Shown here in pieces: positions 33,432-44,564 of a DNA stretch of 64,000 nucleotides (position 1 is its first letter; every line of letters starts with the position of its first letter). The DNA lies in the NCBI GenBank assembly GCA_002803225.1, contig NXFV01000330.1, forward strand, positions 38,265 to 102,264, in the 5' to 3' direction. Origin of the DNA: Gamarada debralockiae (taxonomy: Eukaryota; Ascomycota; Leotiomycetes; Helotiales; Hyphodiscaceae). The notes under the pieces were generated by a model that saw nothing but the letters and a program-made list of their open reading frames with translations, did no database searches and was not told the origin of the DNA. Both the position numbers and the translations under genes were made by a program.

Positions 33432-35970
33432 CCGTTTGCGCCTCGTAGACTACGCGACAAATGTTTAGACTAGCTGAAACGAAATGGAAGATATTCAATT
33501 GCTAGGCTTGATTTGAAGAAGACGAAGACGGAAAGGTGGATAAGTCCTGGCATTTTCTCCTCACTTCAGATCTCTTGAGCCCTGAAAAGACTGGATTGTA
33601 GAATATCAAGTCCTTCTCGGGACTAGTTAATAATTGAGACCACTTGGACATCGATCTCTGTCTCTCCAGGACTTCTAAAACTTCTATATATATTGTCCAT
33701 TCATTATGTCATCTCTCAACTTTAACAGATCTTGTTTCTAAGCCCCAAGCCTCGGCATCCAATGTAGAATCTCCCAGTATCGACTTCAAGACCTAGCCAG
33801 GAGTCATTACGTTGATTCCTTCGTCGGCCTTGAAGTCCCTCTGGGGGCTTCACTCTATTGATTCCATCTTCTTCAAATTTACTCATCTTGCACTTTGGAG
33901 AAATTCTCGAACTCGCAAATTCAATATTCCAAGCCTCAACTTTGAACCTTCCCAGCAAAAACTTAGTACCTAAAACTACCAGCCTGATTTTCAGCCGTCA
34001 AAATAGATCTGACCTTCACACAACCGCCCATAAATCAAAAATCAAAATCAACAACACCACAACAAATCACAACGCCGTTCATCGTCCACTCGCGGGCCTA
34101 CCGCGAACTCTTCGACGGCTTTCGTCCTGAAGAAAGACTTCATCGTCTTAAGGTTCTCTAGTTCTAGCCAATTATCAGAATAGCATGCAATCGCGGTATT
34201 TGTCGCAAGCTTCGTGCCATGCAGAGAGATGAGAATTATCCGGGGAGTGCTTAGAGTCAAACTTTGGAAGTCGGACGATGGGCTAGATACGGACGAAAAT
34301 CGAGAAGTGATCGAGGGCATGATTGATGAACTCGGATTGTGGGGGCTTGAGCGGAGTTTGGGTGTCACAGGAGAAACTCGGTGTCGGGCAGACCGAGCCG
34401 ATTATTCATGCAATGGTCTCAAGTGATGCGACAAATTCACAAAATTACTCGGGAGACAGTCAACGATAGAGCAATGAAGTTTGAAGGGAGATGAACAGAC
34501 TCATGGGCGCTGGTAGATCAATGCGATGACAATTATCAATATTTTTGGCCATGAATACTCAGCGTGACGCGTCGCACATCAAGCCATGACATTCAACCTG
34601 TGATTGACCAACGATTCATAAGAGCATCAGATCTCGATGTTCTGCCGCCAAAGTTATTCGATCAACGTAAAGATGCAGAGCATGTACGATGCACAGAGTA
34701 TATCGCCGTCGAGCTACACAGCTGAGCTCAGCTGGCCGTCTTGAGACTTCATCTTGGCCGACAAAGTTATCAGATAGCCCGACGGGCTGACGACGTGCGA
34801 CAAAACTTTCCAAAGCGAGAACTCAGATCTTAACTCCAAGCCAGCGGCTGTCATTAACGCGAATTTGTCATCAACGAGCCAGTTGTTCTCGCGTCCCCTA
34901 CTTGGAATAGAGCTACACGCCACGACCATGGCAGCGCAAGAGACGCGCTAATACGCAAACAAATACTCCTCACAAGAAATTGATGGCCTCTTCCATATAA
35001 ACACAGCCGTGCTGGAAACAACGGCTCTTCCTGACATCTACAAGTTCTCCCCCGATCATTCTGGTGATTGATATTGAACGAAGAAGCCATTCGATGATGA
35101 GGTTGAGGTTGAGGTTGACCCGCGATAACACGCCACGCGGGTGATGATTTTCAGGGACTTTAGAGGGTTGCGAAGCGAGATTTAGCGCAAACGCGCGAAA
35201 AGTTAGAGAGCAAGTACTTGCTCGAAGTCCAGAAATTCACGAGATGATCTATGATTAGTTCGATAGATCGTAGTGATTCTGTACATCTGCGACATTGGAT
35301 TCTAGGAAAAACACTTGCTGCCTTGCTGCGACACGTTGGCCGTCATTTTTTCGGGCTCCACGCCTTGAAAATCTCGAAACCCTCGGGTCAGAAGAGCACT
35401 CGTTGTCATCACTTTGATTGATTCTCGTCGTCTCGGTATCCTTCCAACAGCCCAGCACGCTGCAGTAAACGGCAGACCAGCGTTCACAAATTTGATGGCA
35501 GCCTCATGGTCTCATCGACCTTCCTCTTTGGGCCTTGGCATCGATTCTGTTGCACGTCGCATATGACGATTCGCCACCCCACTGAAGTTTTTGTTGCAAG
35601 TCGTCACTCCGGCCAGTGGCTTCCGGAACTGCCGGCGTCTGGAGGACGTGGTCTGAAATAGTCACCTGATCGGAGCCATAACTGCAAAAATGTCTCAAAG
35701 TCGAGCAGATGAGCATTTTAACCATAAATTTGGTTTTTTCACAAGTGTTCTTCATTGGAGAGACTTACGAGGCTCTGCTGCTGCGAGATCTGGGTGGCTT
35801 ATATCACGTGATAGATGACCATTCAGGCTGAATCCCAAACTGAGGAGACTCTAATCATGTTTTCCCAGAGTAAGAAATGTATTTTCTGGTATAAGGCTTC
35901 TACAGTTTTGATTTGACTTGATGGAACGAAATCATCCATTCCCAGTTTCTTCGGGAAAGATTCTTTCAAG
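33432..35970. other. Gene-poor intergenic region
   Basis: About 2.5 kb, the longest stretch without a recognisable gene. Open frames are short, overlap on both strands and resemble nothing I know. A small GAGGTT direct repeat is at about 35099-35118. It may be degraded sequence like the neighbouring pseudogene. Confidence 0.45.
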
Positions 35971-37053
35971 ATGGTCTCGAAGTCAACCCACGTTTACAAA
36001 GCTGTTGGCTCTCTCGATATAAAGCTTGATATCTACACCCGGGAGACAGATGTATCGAATAATCGCTATACTGTTGATACACCGGCAGTATTATTCTTTC
36101 ACGGAGGCGGCATAGTTTCCCATGACCGCCGACTCCTCCCTCCACACTTCGTTCAATCAGCTCTTATTCGCGGCTGGCCTTTGGTCAGTGCCGATTACCG
36201 CCTCTTTCCTCAAGCTACTGGGATGGAAGTACTTGAGGATGTGAAGGATGCTTATGCTTTTGTTCGCGAGAAGCTACCTGGCATTCTCAGGGTTGGTGTA
36301 GGTCCGATGAAGAATGTCATCGTTGCTGGTTGTAGTGCAGGTAAGTAATCTGAACTGCTGTTGAAGGGGGACTCGCTGAGGAGCCCAGGCGCATATCTCA
36401 CCTACCAAGCTGGTCACCATCTTCAGCCTCGCCCTTTAGCACTTCTTCCCTACTATGGGCATGCCAGCTCAGACGACGATTGGTTTCGAACCAACAAAGT
36501 TTTGATCGATCCACCAGTGACTTTGGACCAGATCAAGCACTTCCTCAAAGAACCCGTTCACTGCGGATTCACACCTCCAAGCAGCCAATTCGATCCAAAT
36601 TGCCTCCTAGAAGACTTGAGTCCAAATCCCGACTGGAAGCACCCTGACGAGGAGGAAGGAGGTCCACTTCCGCGTGACTTCCTTTTCTTCTACCTAAACC
36701 AGAACAACCGATATCCTGAGATGGCGAAGGGTGTGGGTAAAAATTACGACGATCCCGCTTGGAAGAACTTCCCACCTACGATTATTGTGCACGGCGAAAA
36801 GGATCACTTGGTTCTTCTGGAAGCATCTCGGTATGCTGTTGCAGTCATTGGTGGGTCTTAATTCTCGTTGAAAAAGCTTATAGCGCATTATGCTAACACA
36901 GTTCTAGGACCAATACCCGCAAAGCTATTTGTTGTGCCTGGTGCAGGTCATGCTTTTGATAGCAGCTTGTTCCTGGGAGATCCGAGATTGGTGATTGTTG
37001 AGGGTGCGTGGAAGGCATTGGATGATATCGTTGAAGATTGTGCAACAAAGTAG
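35971..37053 (+). CDS. Alpha/beta hydrolase (HSL-type esterase) 1
   Basis: Cytosolic-type alpha/beta hydrolase-3 fold enzyme of about 325 residues hydrolysing carboxyl esters or lactones. Introns are 36341-36388 and 36851-36907, both verified by phase. The oxyanion-hole motif HGGG (FFHGGGIV), the nucleophile elbow GCSAG (completed across the first intron), the acid in GEKDHLV and the His in GAGHAF are all present. The spacing is normal for the HSL-like group. It opens the right wing; a lactonase or esterase role after a BVMO would fit, but the family is broad. Confidence 0.88.
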
Positions 37054-37963
37054 CTGGAAACAAACCTGCGATACTATGTCGAAGAAAACTCAAAGTTGAG
37101 GTCTACAATTTAACTACAGAATTTGGGATACGAAACATCTAGACGTAAGAGTCAATCACGAATCATTCGTTGTATCGCGGGTCAGCGGGTCAGCGAGCTT
37201 CTCTGTACCCTTTCAACAGCGGTCCAGTGACTGACTCATACGATGCTTGGAAAGAGACTTCATTACAATCTAACATGAGGGATCACACCAGTCATCGATA
37301 GTAGAGAATCGCAAAGCCTCCTAGCCTCCATCAGGCCCTGACGTCGTGGCTGACGACGCACAAACCCCAGCCCCAGCGCTCCCCCAGTAAATATCGATAT
37401 GTTTGTATGCGAAGCACATGGTCAAGCTTCCGTCGCTTTAAGTTCATCCGTCTCAAGCCACATTTCCCAATCCGGCACGTGACCGGCCAAACTTTCTCTC
37501 CGCGCTACACAAACTCCAAGCTTGAAACGAAAGCCACCCGCTCGCTTATACCCCAGGCTTATATCCAGCTTTCACACTAAGAATTTGGTGGCTTGAAGAT
37601 CTTGTCTTGACACATGTTGATGGCTTAACACTGCCTGATTTTCTGTTACTCACACACATCGGCGCAATGCCGTCGGCGTGGTGAGCATCATCACTCTGGA
37701 ACTAAGATGTAACGGCGGGACCGAAATGGTGGCAACAATAGGAGAAAATGCATTGCGAGTAAGGATGTATATAATAGGTGGAAGTCTCCACGTTGAAAGC
37801 TCAATTCCAAACAACACACAACTCAAATTTCCAAGCTATCTTTGCGATCAACACCATTTCTGATATTTTGAACTTCAAATCAAACCCAAGCGCTACCAAA
37901 GAAGATAAATCTCATCTACAACTGTCTCAGCTATTATCTACCAAGGACCATCAGTACTCCAAC
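37054..37963. other. Intergenic
   Basis: About 900 bp with no gene. It should contain the promoter of the NmrA-like gene. No repeat or RNA gene seen. Confidence 0.45.
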
Positions 37964-38728
37964 ATGTCATCATCCACTTCCTCTTCCCCAACACTCGCCA
38001 TCTTCGGCGCAACAGGGGGTTGCTGTCTCGCCGTTCTCCGTCATTCACTACAAGCCGGACTTCGCGTCAACGCGCTCGCCCGCACACCCTCAAAACTCAC
38101 GTCTCAATTCCCATCAACCAAATACCCAAACCTGACAATCATCCAAGGCGACATTCGAGATGCCGAAGCCGTCAAAAAGACTCTGACAATCACCGAAGGC
38201 GACACTAGCAAGCTCGTGGATATCGTCGTCAGTGGTCTCGGCATGGTTTCCGGGACTTCTGATCCGACGCTTTGCGAGGACGGCGTGAAATGTATTCTTT
38301 CCTCTGTCGAGCAGATTCAAGGGAGACTCGGGCCAGCAGCGACAGCTGCTGGTCCAAGAATTGTTGTCGTTTCATCCACCGGAATTTCGACGTCGGGGAG
38401 GGATATTCCTGTTCTGATGGTGCCTCTGTATCGTATGCTAATCGGAACACCGCACGCGGATAAGAGGAAGATGGAATCAGCTATCCTAGATTCCGGGGCG
38501 AGATGGTGTATTGTACGAGCTAGTCTGTTGCGTAATGGTGAGAGTAAGGGCCTGAAGAAAGTTAGAGTTGGTGTGGAGGTTCCTAAAAAAGGTGGGAAGG
38601 CGGAGGTAACCAAGGAGATTGGATACACGATTCGGAGGGAGGATGTTGGGTTGTGGATTTATGAGGAGTTGGTTAACGGTGGTGGGAAGGCGGAGTGGGA
38701 GGGGAAGATTGTGAGCTTGACTTATTAG
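37964..38728 (+). CDS. NAD(P)-binding Rossmann protein (NmrA/atypical SDR type)
   Basis: Single-exon protein of 254 residues. The N-terminal IFGATGGCCLAVLRHSL is the GATGG nucleotide-binding loop, followed by ARTPSKL (an Arg-rich end of beta-2, suggesting NADPH) and VVVSSTGIS. Length and motifs fit atypical SDRs related to NmrA or NAD(P)H-binding proteins. The start was taken at ATG 37964 because residues upstream in the same frame are not protein-like. No active-site Tyr-Lys pair is obvious, so it may be a redox sensor or a reductase. Its role in the cluster is unknown. Confidence 0.8.
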   Translation: MSSSTSSSPTLAIFGATGGCCLAVLRHSLQAGLRVNALARTPSKLTSQFPSTKYPNLTIIQGDIRDAEAVKKTLTITEGDTSKLVDIVVSGLGMVSGTSDPTLCEDGVKCILSSVEQIQGRLGPAATAAGPRIVVVSSTGISTSGRDIPVLMVPLYRMLIGTPHADKRKMESAILDSGARWCIVRASLLRNGESKGLKKVRVGVEVPKKGGKAEVTKEIGYTIRREDVGLWIYEELVNGGGKAEWEGKIVSLTY

Positions 38729-38945
38729 ATGGAGTACAGAGGTTTCGTTTGTGTGATTGTTTCTTCAGCCATTTCTCGTTGTTTTATGTTTGCTATTGTA
38801 CTCATCCTATAGATCTCTTTTAAATATCCAGATAGATTAATAAGTACCAAGTTCCCACTTTAGGCGGATTAAGGGAGTGTCGAAAATAATTATGAGGTGG
38901 TAAGGGTATTCATTCATTCGCGAACAGCCCCCGAATTTCGGATCC

Positions 38946-40886
38946 TCAAATTCGTCCTCGTCTCAAGAACGAATTAGGAATGTCAACATGCTTCGCTCTC
39001 AGATACTCGCAAACGTTCTTGCCCAATCCATCGTACGTACTGGTAGCATTATAGCTGCGATCAAGATGATCGTGCAACAAGAAATGCACTGCTTTGATCC
39101 CAGGGATCTCGAACCTCTCCACCAGCTTCCCATTGTACTCCGGACCGAGCAGCTGGATCGTCTTCTCAATCGTCATGAACGACCGCAACCAATCCCACTC
39201 ATCCTCGTAGCGAACGAAGAATCCAACATTCGCATCAGAAGCCTTGTCACCTGACCGGCCAAGAACTCTCCAGCCCATCGGACCCCGAGTTGTTGGACCA
39301 AAGCTTGAAAGAGGAACGGGATCTTTGGTCTCATATGACCATTGACGCGTCGAATAAGGTTCCATACTTGGTGAAGGTGGAACATCAATCGTCTTCTCGT
39401 CCCAAAGTAACTTCACCTGATGGTTGATCACCTTCTGTGGAATTAGCGCAGCCCAGTACTCGAAGAACTCCTTCCCAGCAGACTGCCGGATATCATTCTC
39501 AATCGTCGCCCCAGGACACGATTGTAAAAAGTTCTCCAAACACCAGCGATTGAATCCAGGAACTTCAATCGTGTCTTTGACAACCAACGATCGGTCTTTT
39601 GTTTGAGCGAATACTCTAAAGTCCACAGTCGCAACATCTTGGTCTCGTGGGTCTTCCGGGCAATATCCATTCAAAGTGAATTTCAGGCATGAGAATCTCT
39701 CCACATTTTTGCCCATTGAAGCTCGGACCTGGCGCTCTGTCCATTCGGCCTTTTGTTCGAGATCGAGACCCACGAGTAGAAAGTGGAATTCTGCTTGATA
39801 TCCTCCGGAAGCCGTGATGCCGACTTTGGTAGTGGTTGGTGGCGGTTTTCCTTTCACGCCGGTGACCAGGACTCGATCTTTGCCTTCCTGGGTCATGTTG
39901 ATACCTTCCAAAACAGCCACAACATCTGAGCCATAATATTGAGGTCCTTGGATCTCGTACATCAGCTGGGATGCTACGGTACCGATAGAGATCTCGCCTC
40001 CTGTGCCGGGTTCTTTGATGATTGCACAGCTTCCGTCGGCGAAAACCTCAGCAATTGGGAAGCCAACATTTTCGCATCCGTCAAATAATTCCTTGAACCC
40101 AGAATAGTATCCTCCACACACGTACGAAGAACATTCAATCAAGTGACCCGCGATCAATGAACCAGCCAGTTGATCAAAGTCCTCGTCTCTATTCCATCCA
40201 TGCCACCAAATCGAAGCACCAATTGTTGGCGCTGCGTCAGCGACTCTCCCACAGATGACGATGTCGGCACCTTGTCTGAAAGCTTCTGCTATTCCAGCAC
40301 CTCCCAAATAACATCTACCTCAGGTCAGCTCTGGTCATCACTTTGAATTGGGACATGCGCACTGTGCAGCGACAGGTTCAAATCCCCAATCCTTCAGCTC
40401 CCCGCCAAAGCAGATATTCTCAAACTTCTCACCCTGCTTCAACAGTTTATTCACAATATCCAACACTTCATCACCCTGGATCCAAGCAACCTTCAACTTT
40501 AACCCTGCATCTTCAATAGCCTTCACCATCGTTTTGGCAAGCATTTCCGTATCACTCGCTCCAGCATTGACCGCCAATTTGATCCCCTTTTCCGCAAGAA
40601 GAGGGAGAGCTGGAGTGACGTTTGCCATGAACGAGGGATCAAAAAGACCTGTCCGCGCTTCTGTATCTCCTTTTGCTAGGATCGCGGATTTTGCGGCGCC
40701 GTGCCATGACATTGTGCACTCGCTCATCCAGTCTCCAACTATTACGTCGACGTCGCATTGTGCGAGAGAGTGGATTGCTCGTTGGCGGTCTGTGAATCCG
40801 CCCGAGGAGCCGGCGATGCGGATGGGACGCTTCGAGGTGCCATTGCCATTGGCGTGACTGTTTGAGTGCCCGTTTGTGGTCGTCAT
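38946..40886 (-). CDS. AtuA/DUF1446 family protein (acyclic terpene utilisation-like)
   Basis: Protein of 630 residues, exons 40886-40363 and 40314-38946. The N-terminal half carries RIAGSSGGFTDR and VIVGDWMSECTM, then NAGASDTEMLAK and, across the intron, AQCYLGGAGIAEAFRQGAD with VICGRVADAAPTIG. These are the conserved stretches of DUF1446, whose bacterial member AtuA is needed for growth on citronellol and geraniol in Pseudomonas; its exact reaction is not known. The C-terminal part (LGRSGDKASDANVGFFVR and later) is the usual second domain. It is placed next to an acyl-CoA dehydrogenase, a hydrolase and a BVMO, which argues for catabolism of a branched or terpenoid acid. The protein has no membrane segments. 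Confidence 0.85.
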
Positions 40887-41419
40887 GATTTGATGGCTCC
40901 TTAAGTATAGAGAAGACTTTTTCACTTGAATGTCGCTTTGAGGTAACACTGATGAGACTTAGGATATTCGAAACCCAAATCACTCGCAGCTTACAAGCCT
41001 CAGAGCTCCTTCATAGACGCAAGAGCTCCATGCTGTCAAGTGCTCCCTGCATGACACTAGCATGCCGCGAAAGCCGACTTGTGGCACTTCCATCTTGGAT
41101 GGAAATTTCTCTACCATCTTCATCCTGTTGGTCAGCTGGAAAAGAGAGTCGGAGAAGAAGAACCGTAAGTTCCCAAAACCCTCCGTGGTGGTGAGGTTCG
41201 TGCTACAGGGATAGTGCAGGGTGTCTCACCCGCTAAAACTGCAAAGCGGGGTAAATTTACAGCATATGTTGGGTTGGCGCTACATGAATCATTTCCCGTC
41301 ATTTTCATGCATATCTCGAGTCGAGTTCACTTCTTTGAAAGATTGCTGGTGCGCGAATGATCACTTATCCTTGGCTGCATTTAAGGGAAACTTTGTTCAT
41401 TATCTCCGCAGCCAAGGAG
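40887..41419. other. Intergenic
   Basis: About 530 bp between the AtuA-like start and the hydrolase stop. No gene; promoter of the AtuA-like gene presumed. Confidence 0.45.
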
Positions 41420-42553
41420 CTATGACAGGACAAACTCAAAGCCCTTCTTCAAATTCCTATCATACTCCGCGATTGGCTCAGCAAGATGCTCTGATGGGAA
41501 TGCCCAGAACCAATGAGGATATCCACCATATTCAACGTACAAATTCGGGACTCTGTTCATTTCACTCAGTCAGTTACTCATGAAAGAAAAAGCAGATGAA
41601 CATACTCGGCTTCGTCCAAAGCTGTTTTCAACAATCGTCCATCGTCTCTGAGTGTATCTTGTCCTGCGACAGCGACGTAAACTTTTGGGAGCAACTTGAG
41701 TTTTTTATGAAGTAGCGGAGAGACATATGGATCATAGGGGTCCGCATTGTATGCATCTAAAAGCTATGTTAGACAGTTCTCCGAAGACAAATTGAAGATG
41801 CTCACCGAAAAAAGCCTTCATGCCCGAGCTAGTGTTGATGGAGTGTTCGGCATGCTCCTCATAAGAAGTATATTTGGATCTCAAAGCTTCTGGGACTGCT
41901 TCGGGAGCGATTGTGACTGGCACTACAGCCAAGACACCCTTCAAAGTATCCCCACGCCCCTCGTCAATCACCTTCAGTGCGGTACTAAGTGCCAAATTCC
42001 CCCCAGCGGAAGTTCCAAAAGTGAATGCTTGATTCGGAGTCGTATTCAAAGTTGCAGCATTCTTCAGAGCCCAGTAATAAGCAGTGACACAATCATCCAA
42101 CGGAGCAGGATATGGGTGAGCAGGCGCAAGTCTGTAATCGACGCTCACGATCACCACTCCCGCAGCCTTCGAAATCGTGCGGACTTGTGCATCTTCGCCG
42201 TCTAAATCTCCCATTGCCCATCCCCCACCATGATAGAACACACAAACAGGCTTGTTTCCAGCGTAATTTGGGGGAGTGTAGATTCGAACTTTAAGGCCAG
42301 GAGAGATTTCTTTGTCTTCGGTCTTGATCGACGTGTCGACAGGAGGAAATGTGAGATGGGTCACTAGGACTGAGCCAATTTGCTCAAACTGTTTGTTGAC
42401 TTGGTCGATTGGGCCATGGAGGAGGAGACGGGTGCCAATTTGTTTTTCGAACTGGACAAAGGGGTTTAGTTCTAGCTTGGGGACTTTAGGTAGGGCGCGT
42501 CTGGATGTACTTACGTCCAGCCAAGGCTGTGCAAAACCCTCCGAATCTGCCAT
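41420..42553 (-). CDS. Alpha/beta hydrolase (HSL-type esterase) 2
   Basis: Esterase/lactonase-type alpha/beta hydrolase of 343 residues in three exons: 42553-41806, 41756-41606 and 41552-41420. FYHGGGWAMG is the oxyanion-hole motif, FGTSAGGNLAL the nucleophile elbow, and VAGQDTLRDDG and YGGYPHWFWAF supply the acid and His region. I chose the MADSEG start; an in-frame ATG lies 14 codons further upstream. It is head-to-head with the acyl-CoA dehydrogenase across 325 bp, a strong hint that they act in one pathway, for example ring-opened product hydrolysis followed by beta-oxidation. Confidence 0.9.
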
Positions 42554-42878
42554 ATTTTGAATGAAAATCAAACTTTGGGACGACACAACTTCCAATACTG
42601 GTTTCGAATGCTTTCACCTGTCAGATAAACACTTTGCTGGAGGCACATCATCACGTGTTAGAGGGGTAAGGAGGCGGTTAATGACATCCGGCCCCACTTC
42701 TCGACCAAACGAGCCATGTCCCTGCATCCGTGATCTCGGCCCAGGCTCCTGCATCTCCAACTCACAACCGTCCAACCTCGGACTCCGTCTCTCCATCAAA
42801 AACAAAGATCAGAAAAGTTCTAATTTCATATGCAAGTCGCAATCAATTCTTTCTAATATTCTCAAGCGAGCCGTTGCC
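42554..42878. promoter_or_regulatory. Divergent promoter, hydrolase / acyl-CoA dehydrogenase
   Basis: A 325-bp gap between head-to-head start codons. It contains CGG-ACT-CCG (42779-42787), an inverted CGG pair of the type bound by Zn2Cys6 dimers. No gene inside. Confidence 0.35.
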
Positions 42879-44291
42879 ATGTCTCAATTAGAAGGCCCAG
42901 CATTCGCACGCATCCCACCATGGGTAAAAGCCAAGCTCTCACCAATCGCAATCGACAAAATCCAAAAAGTTTACGATTTTGTAGAAACGGAATGCATCCC
43001 GGCAGAGCCTATAATGAAAGCTCAGATTGCTGAAGTTGGCAAACGATGGACGACTCAACCACTGATGCATGAGTTGCGGGAGAAAGCTAAGGATGCTGGA
43101 CTTTTTAATTTGTTTTTGCCGAAACATTTTAAGGAGAGTCCGGGGTTGACGAACTTGGAGTATTCATGCTGTGCGGAGATTATGGGTCGGGTTTATTGGG
43201 CTCAGCAGGTGAGTTTGTTTCTAAGATGGAGGGATTGGTGACTGATGAGGTGATAGACTATGAATTGTCATGCTCCTGAGACGGGAAATATTGAACTTCT
43301 GGCGAAATACTGCACCGAAGAGCAGAAAAAGAAATGGCTTCAACCCCTCCTGGATGGGACGGCATCATCAGCATATTCTATGACGGAACCCGACGTCGCC
43401 TCCTCAGACGCCACCCAAATCGGCTGCCGTATCACGCGCGAAGGCAACGAGTACGTGATCAACGGACGAAAACTGTACGGCAACTGTCTCTGGAATTCTG
43501 AAAACAAATTTTACATCCTCATGGGATGTTCGGATCCTACCAATCCCAACAAGTGGAAGCGACATTCCACAGTGATAGTGCCCACGAACACCCCGGGAAT
43601 TACGCAGGTCAGGAATCTGACCATTATGGGGTATGATCATGCGCCTGAGGGGCATGGAGAGTATGTATATGAGAATGTGAGGATCCCGGTTGAGAATATT
43701 ATATTGGGGGAGGGGAGAGCATTTGAGATTGCTCAAGGAAGATTGGGACCGGGACGAATTCATCATTGTATGCGTCTGATCGGACAATGTGAGCGTGCCT
43801 ATGAGCTAGCACTCATCCGCGCCATCGATACACGCAAACTGCCTCGAGGGAAGCGAATCGGTGACTTCGATTCTAATGTCGAGCGGATCGCTCAGATGAG
43901 ACTTGAAATCGATCAAGCAAGATTGGTGGTCCTGAATGCGGCGGACGTCATGGACACGAATGGGAACAAAGCGGGCAGATACGCCATTGCTCAAAGCAAG
44001 ATTCTTGTGCCGACGATGGCAACGAGGATCATTGATGAATGTATGCAACTGTATGGAGGACAAGGATTGACGCAGCATACGCCGTTGCCCGAGATGTGGA
44101 CGTATGCGAGGTTTGTGAGGATTGCGGATGGGCCTGATAGTGCGCATAGGCATCAGGTTGGAAGAGATGAGTTGAAGACCGCGGAGGGTTTTAAGGGGAG
44201 GAATAGAGAATATCAGAGGAGATATAAAGCACTGGCGGAAAAGATGGGAGCCAAGTACGAGACGTTCCATGGAGTTACTCCGGACCTGTGA
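42879..44291 (+). CDS. Acyl-CoA dehydrogenase (FadE/ACAD11-like)
   Basis: FAD-dependent enzyme that introduces a C2=C3 double bond in an acyl-CoA, about 454 residues. One intron at 43209-43256. AYSMTEPDVASSD is the FAD/substrate signature, followed by GYDHAPEGHGEYVYENVRIP, and IDECMQLYGGQGLTQHTP is the C-terminal FAD-binding signature with the region of the catalytic carboxylate. The overall style is that of long or branched-chain ACAD10/11-like fungal enzymes. No clear mitochondrial presequence is evident and it lacks a SKL end, so the compartment is uncertain. It is convergent with BVMO2. Confidence 0.93.
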
Positions 44292-44564
44292 AGGGAAGAG
44301 TGACATGCTTGAATCGTAGATCGGAGTAATTTCTATTCTGAACACGTCATTATTTGCCTTGATGTGAAGATGCAAACTTGAGGAAGATTCTTTGATGCCC
44401 ACAAGTTGACGCGGCAGGTTTATCACTTAAATCACTTCGCAACCCTCACAAATCTTCACTTGAAGAAGTTGGCAAAAATTCATGGCACAATAGCTGTGAA
44501 ATAATTGAACGGCTTTCGACAAATCAGTTGAACTCCTAATTACAGATAAATGGATACCCCAAAT

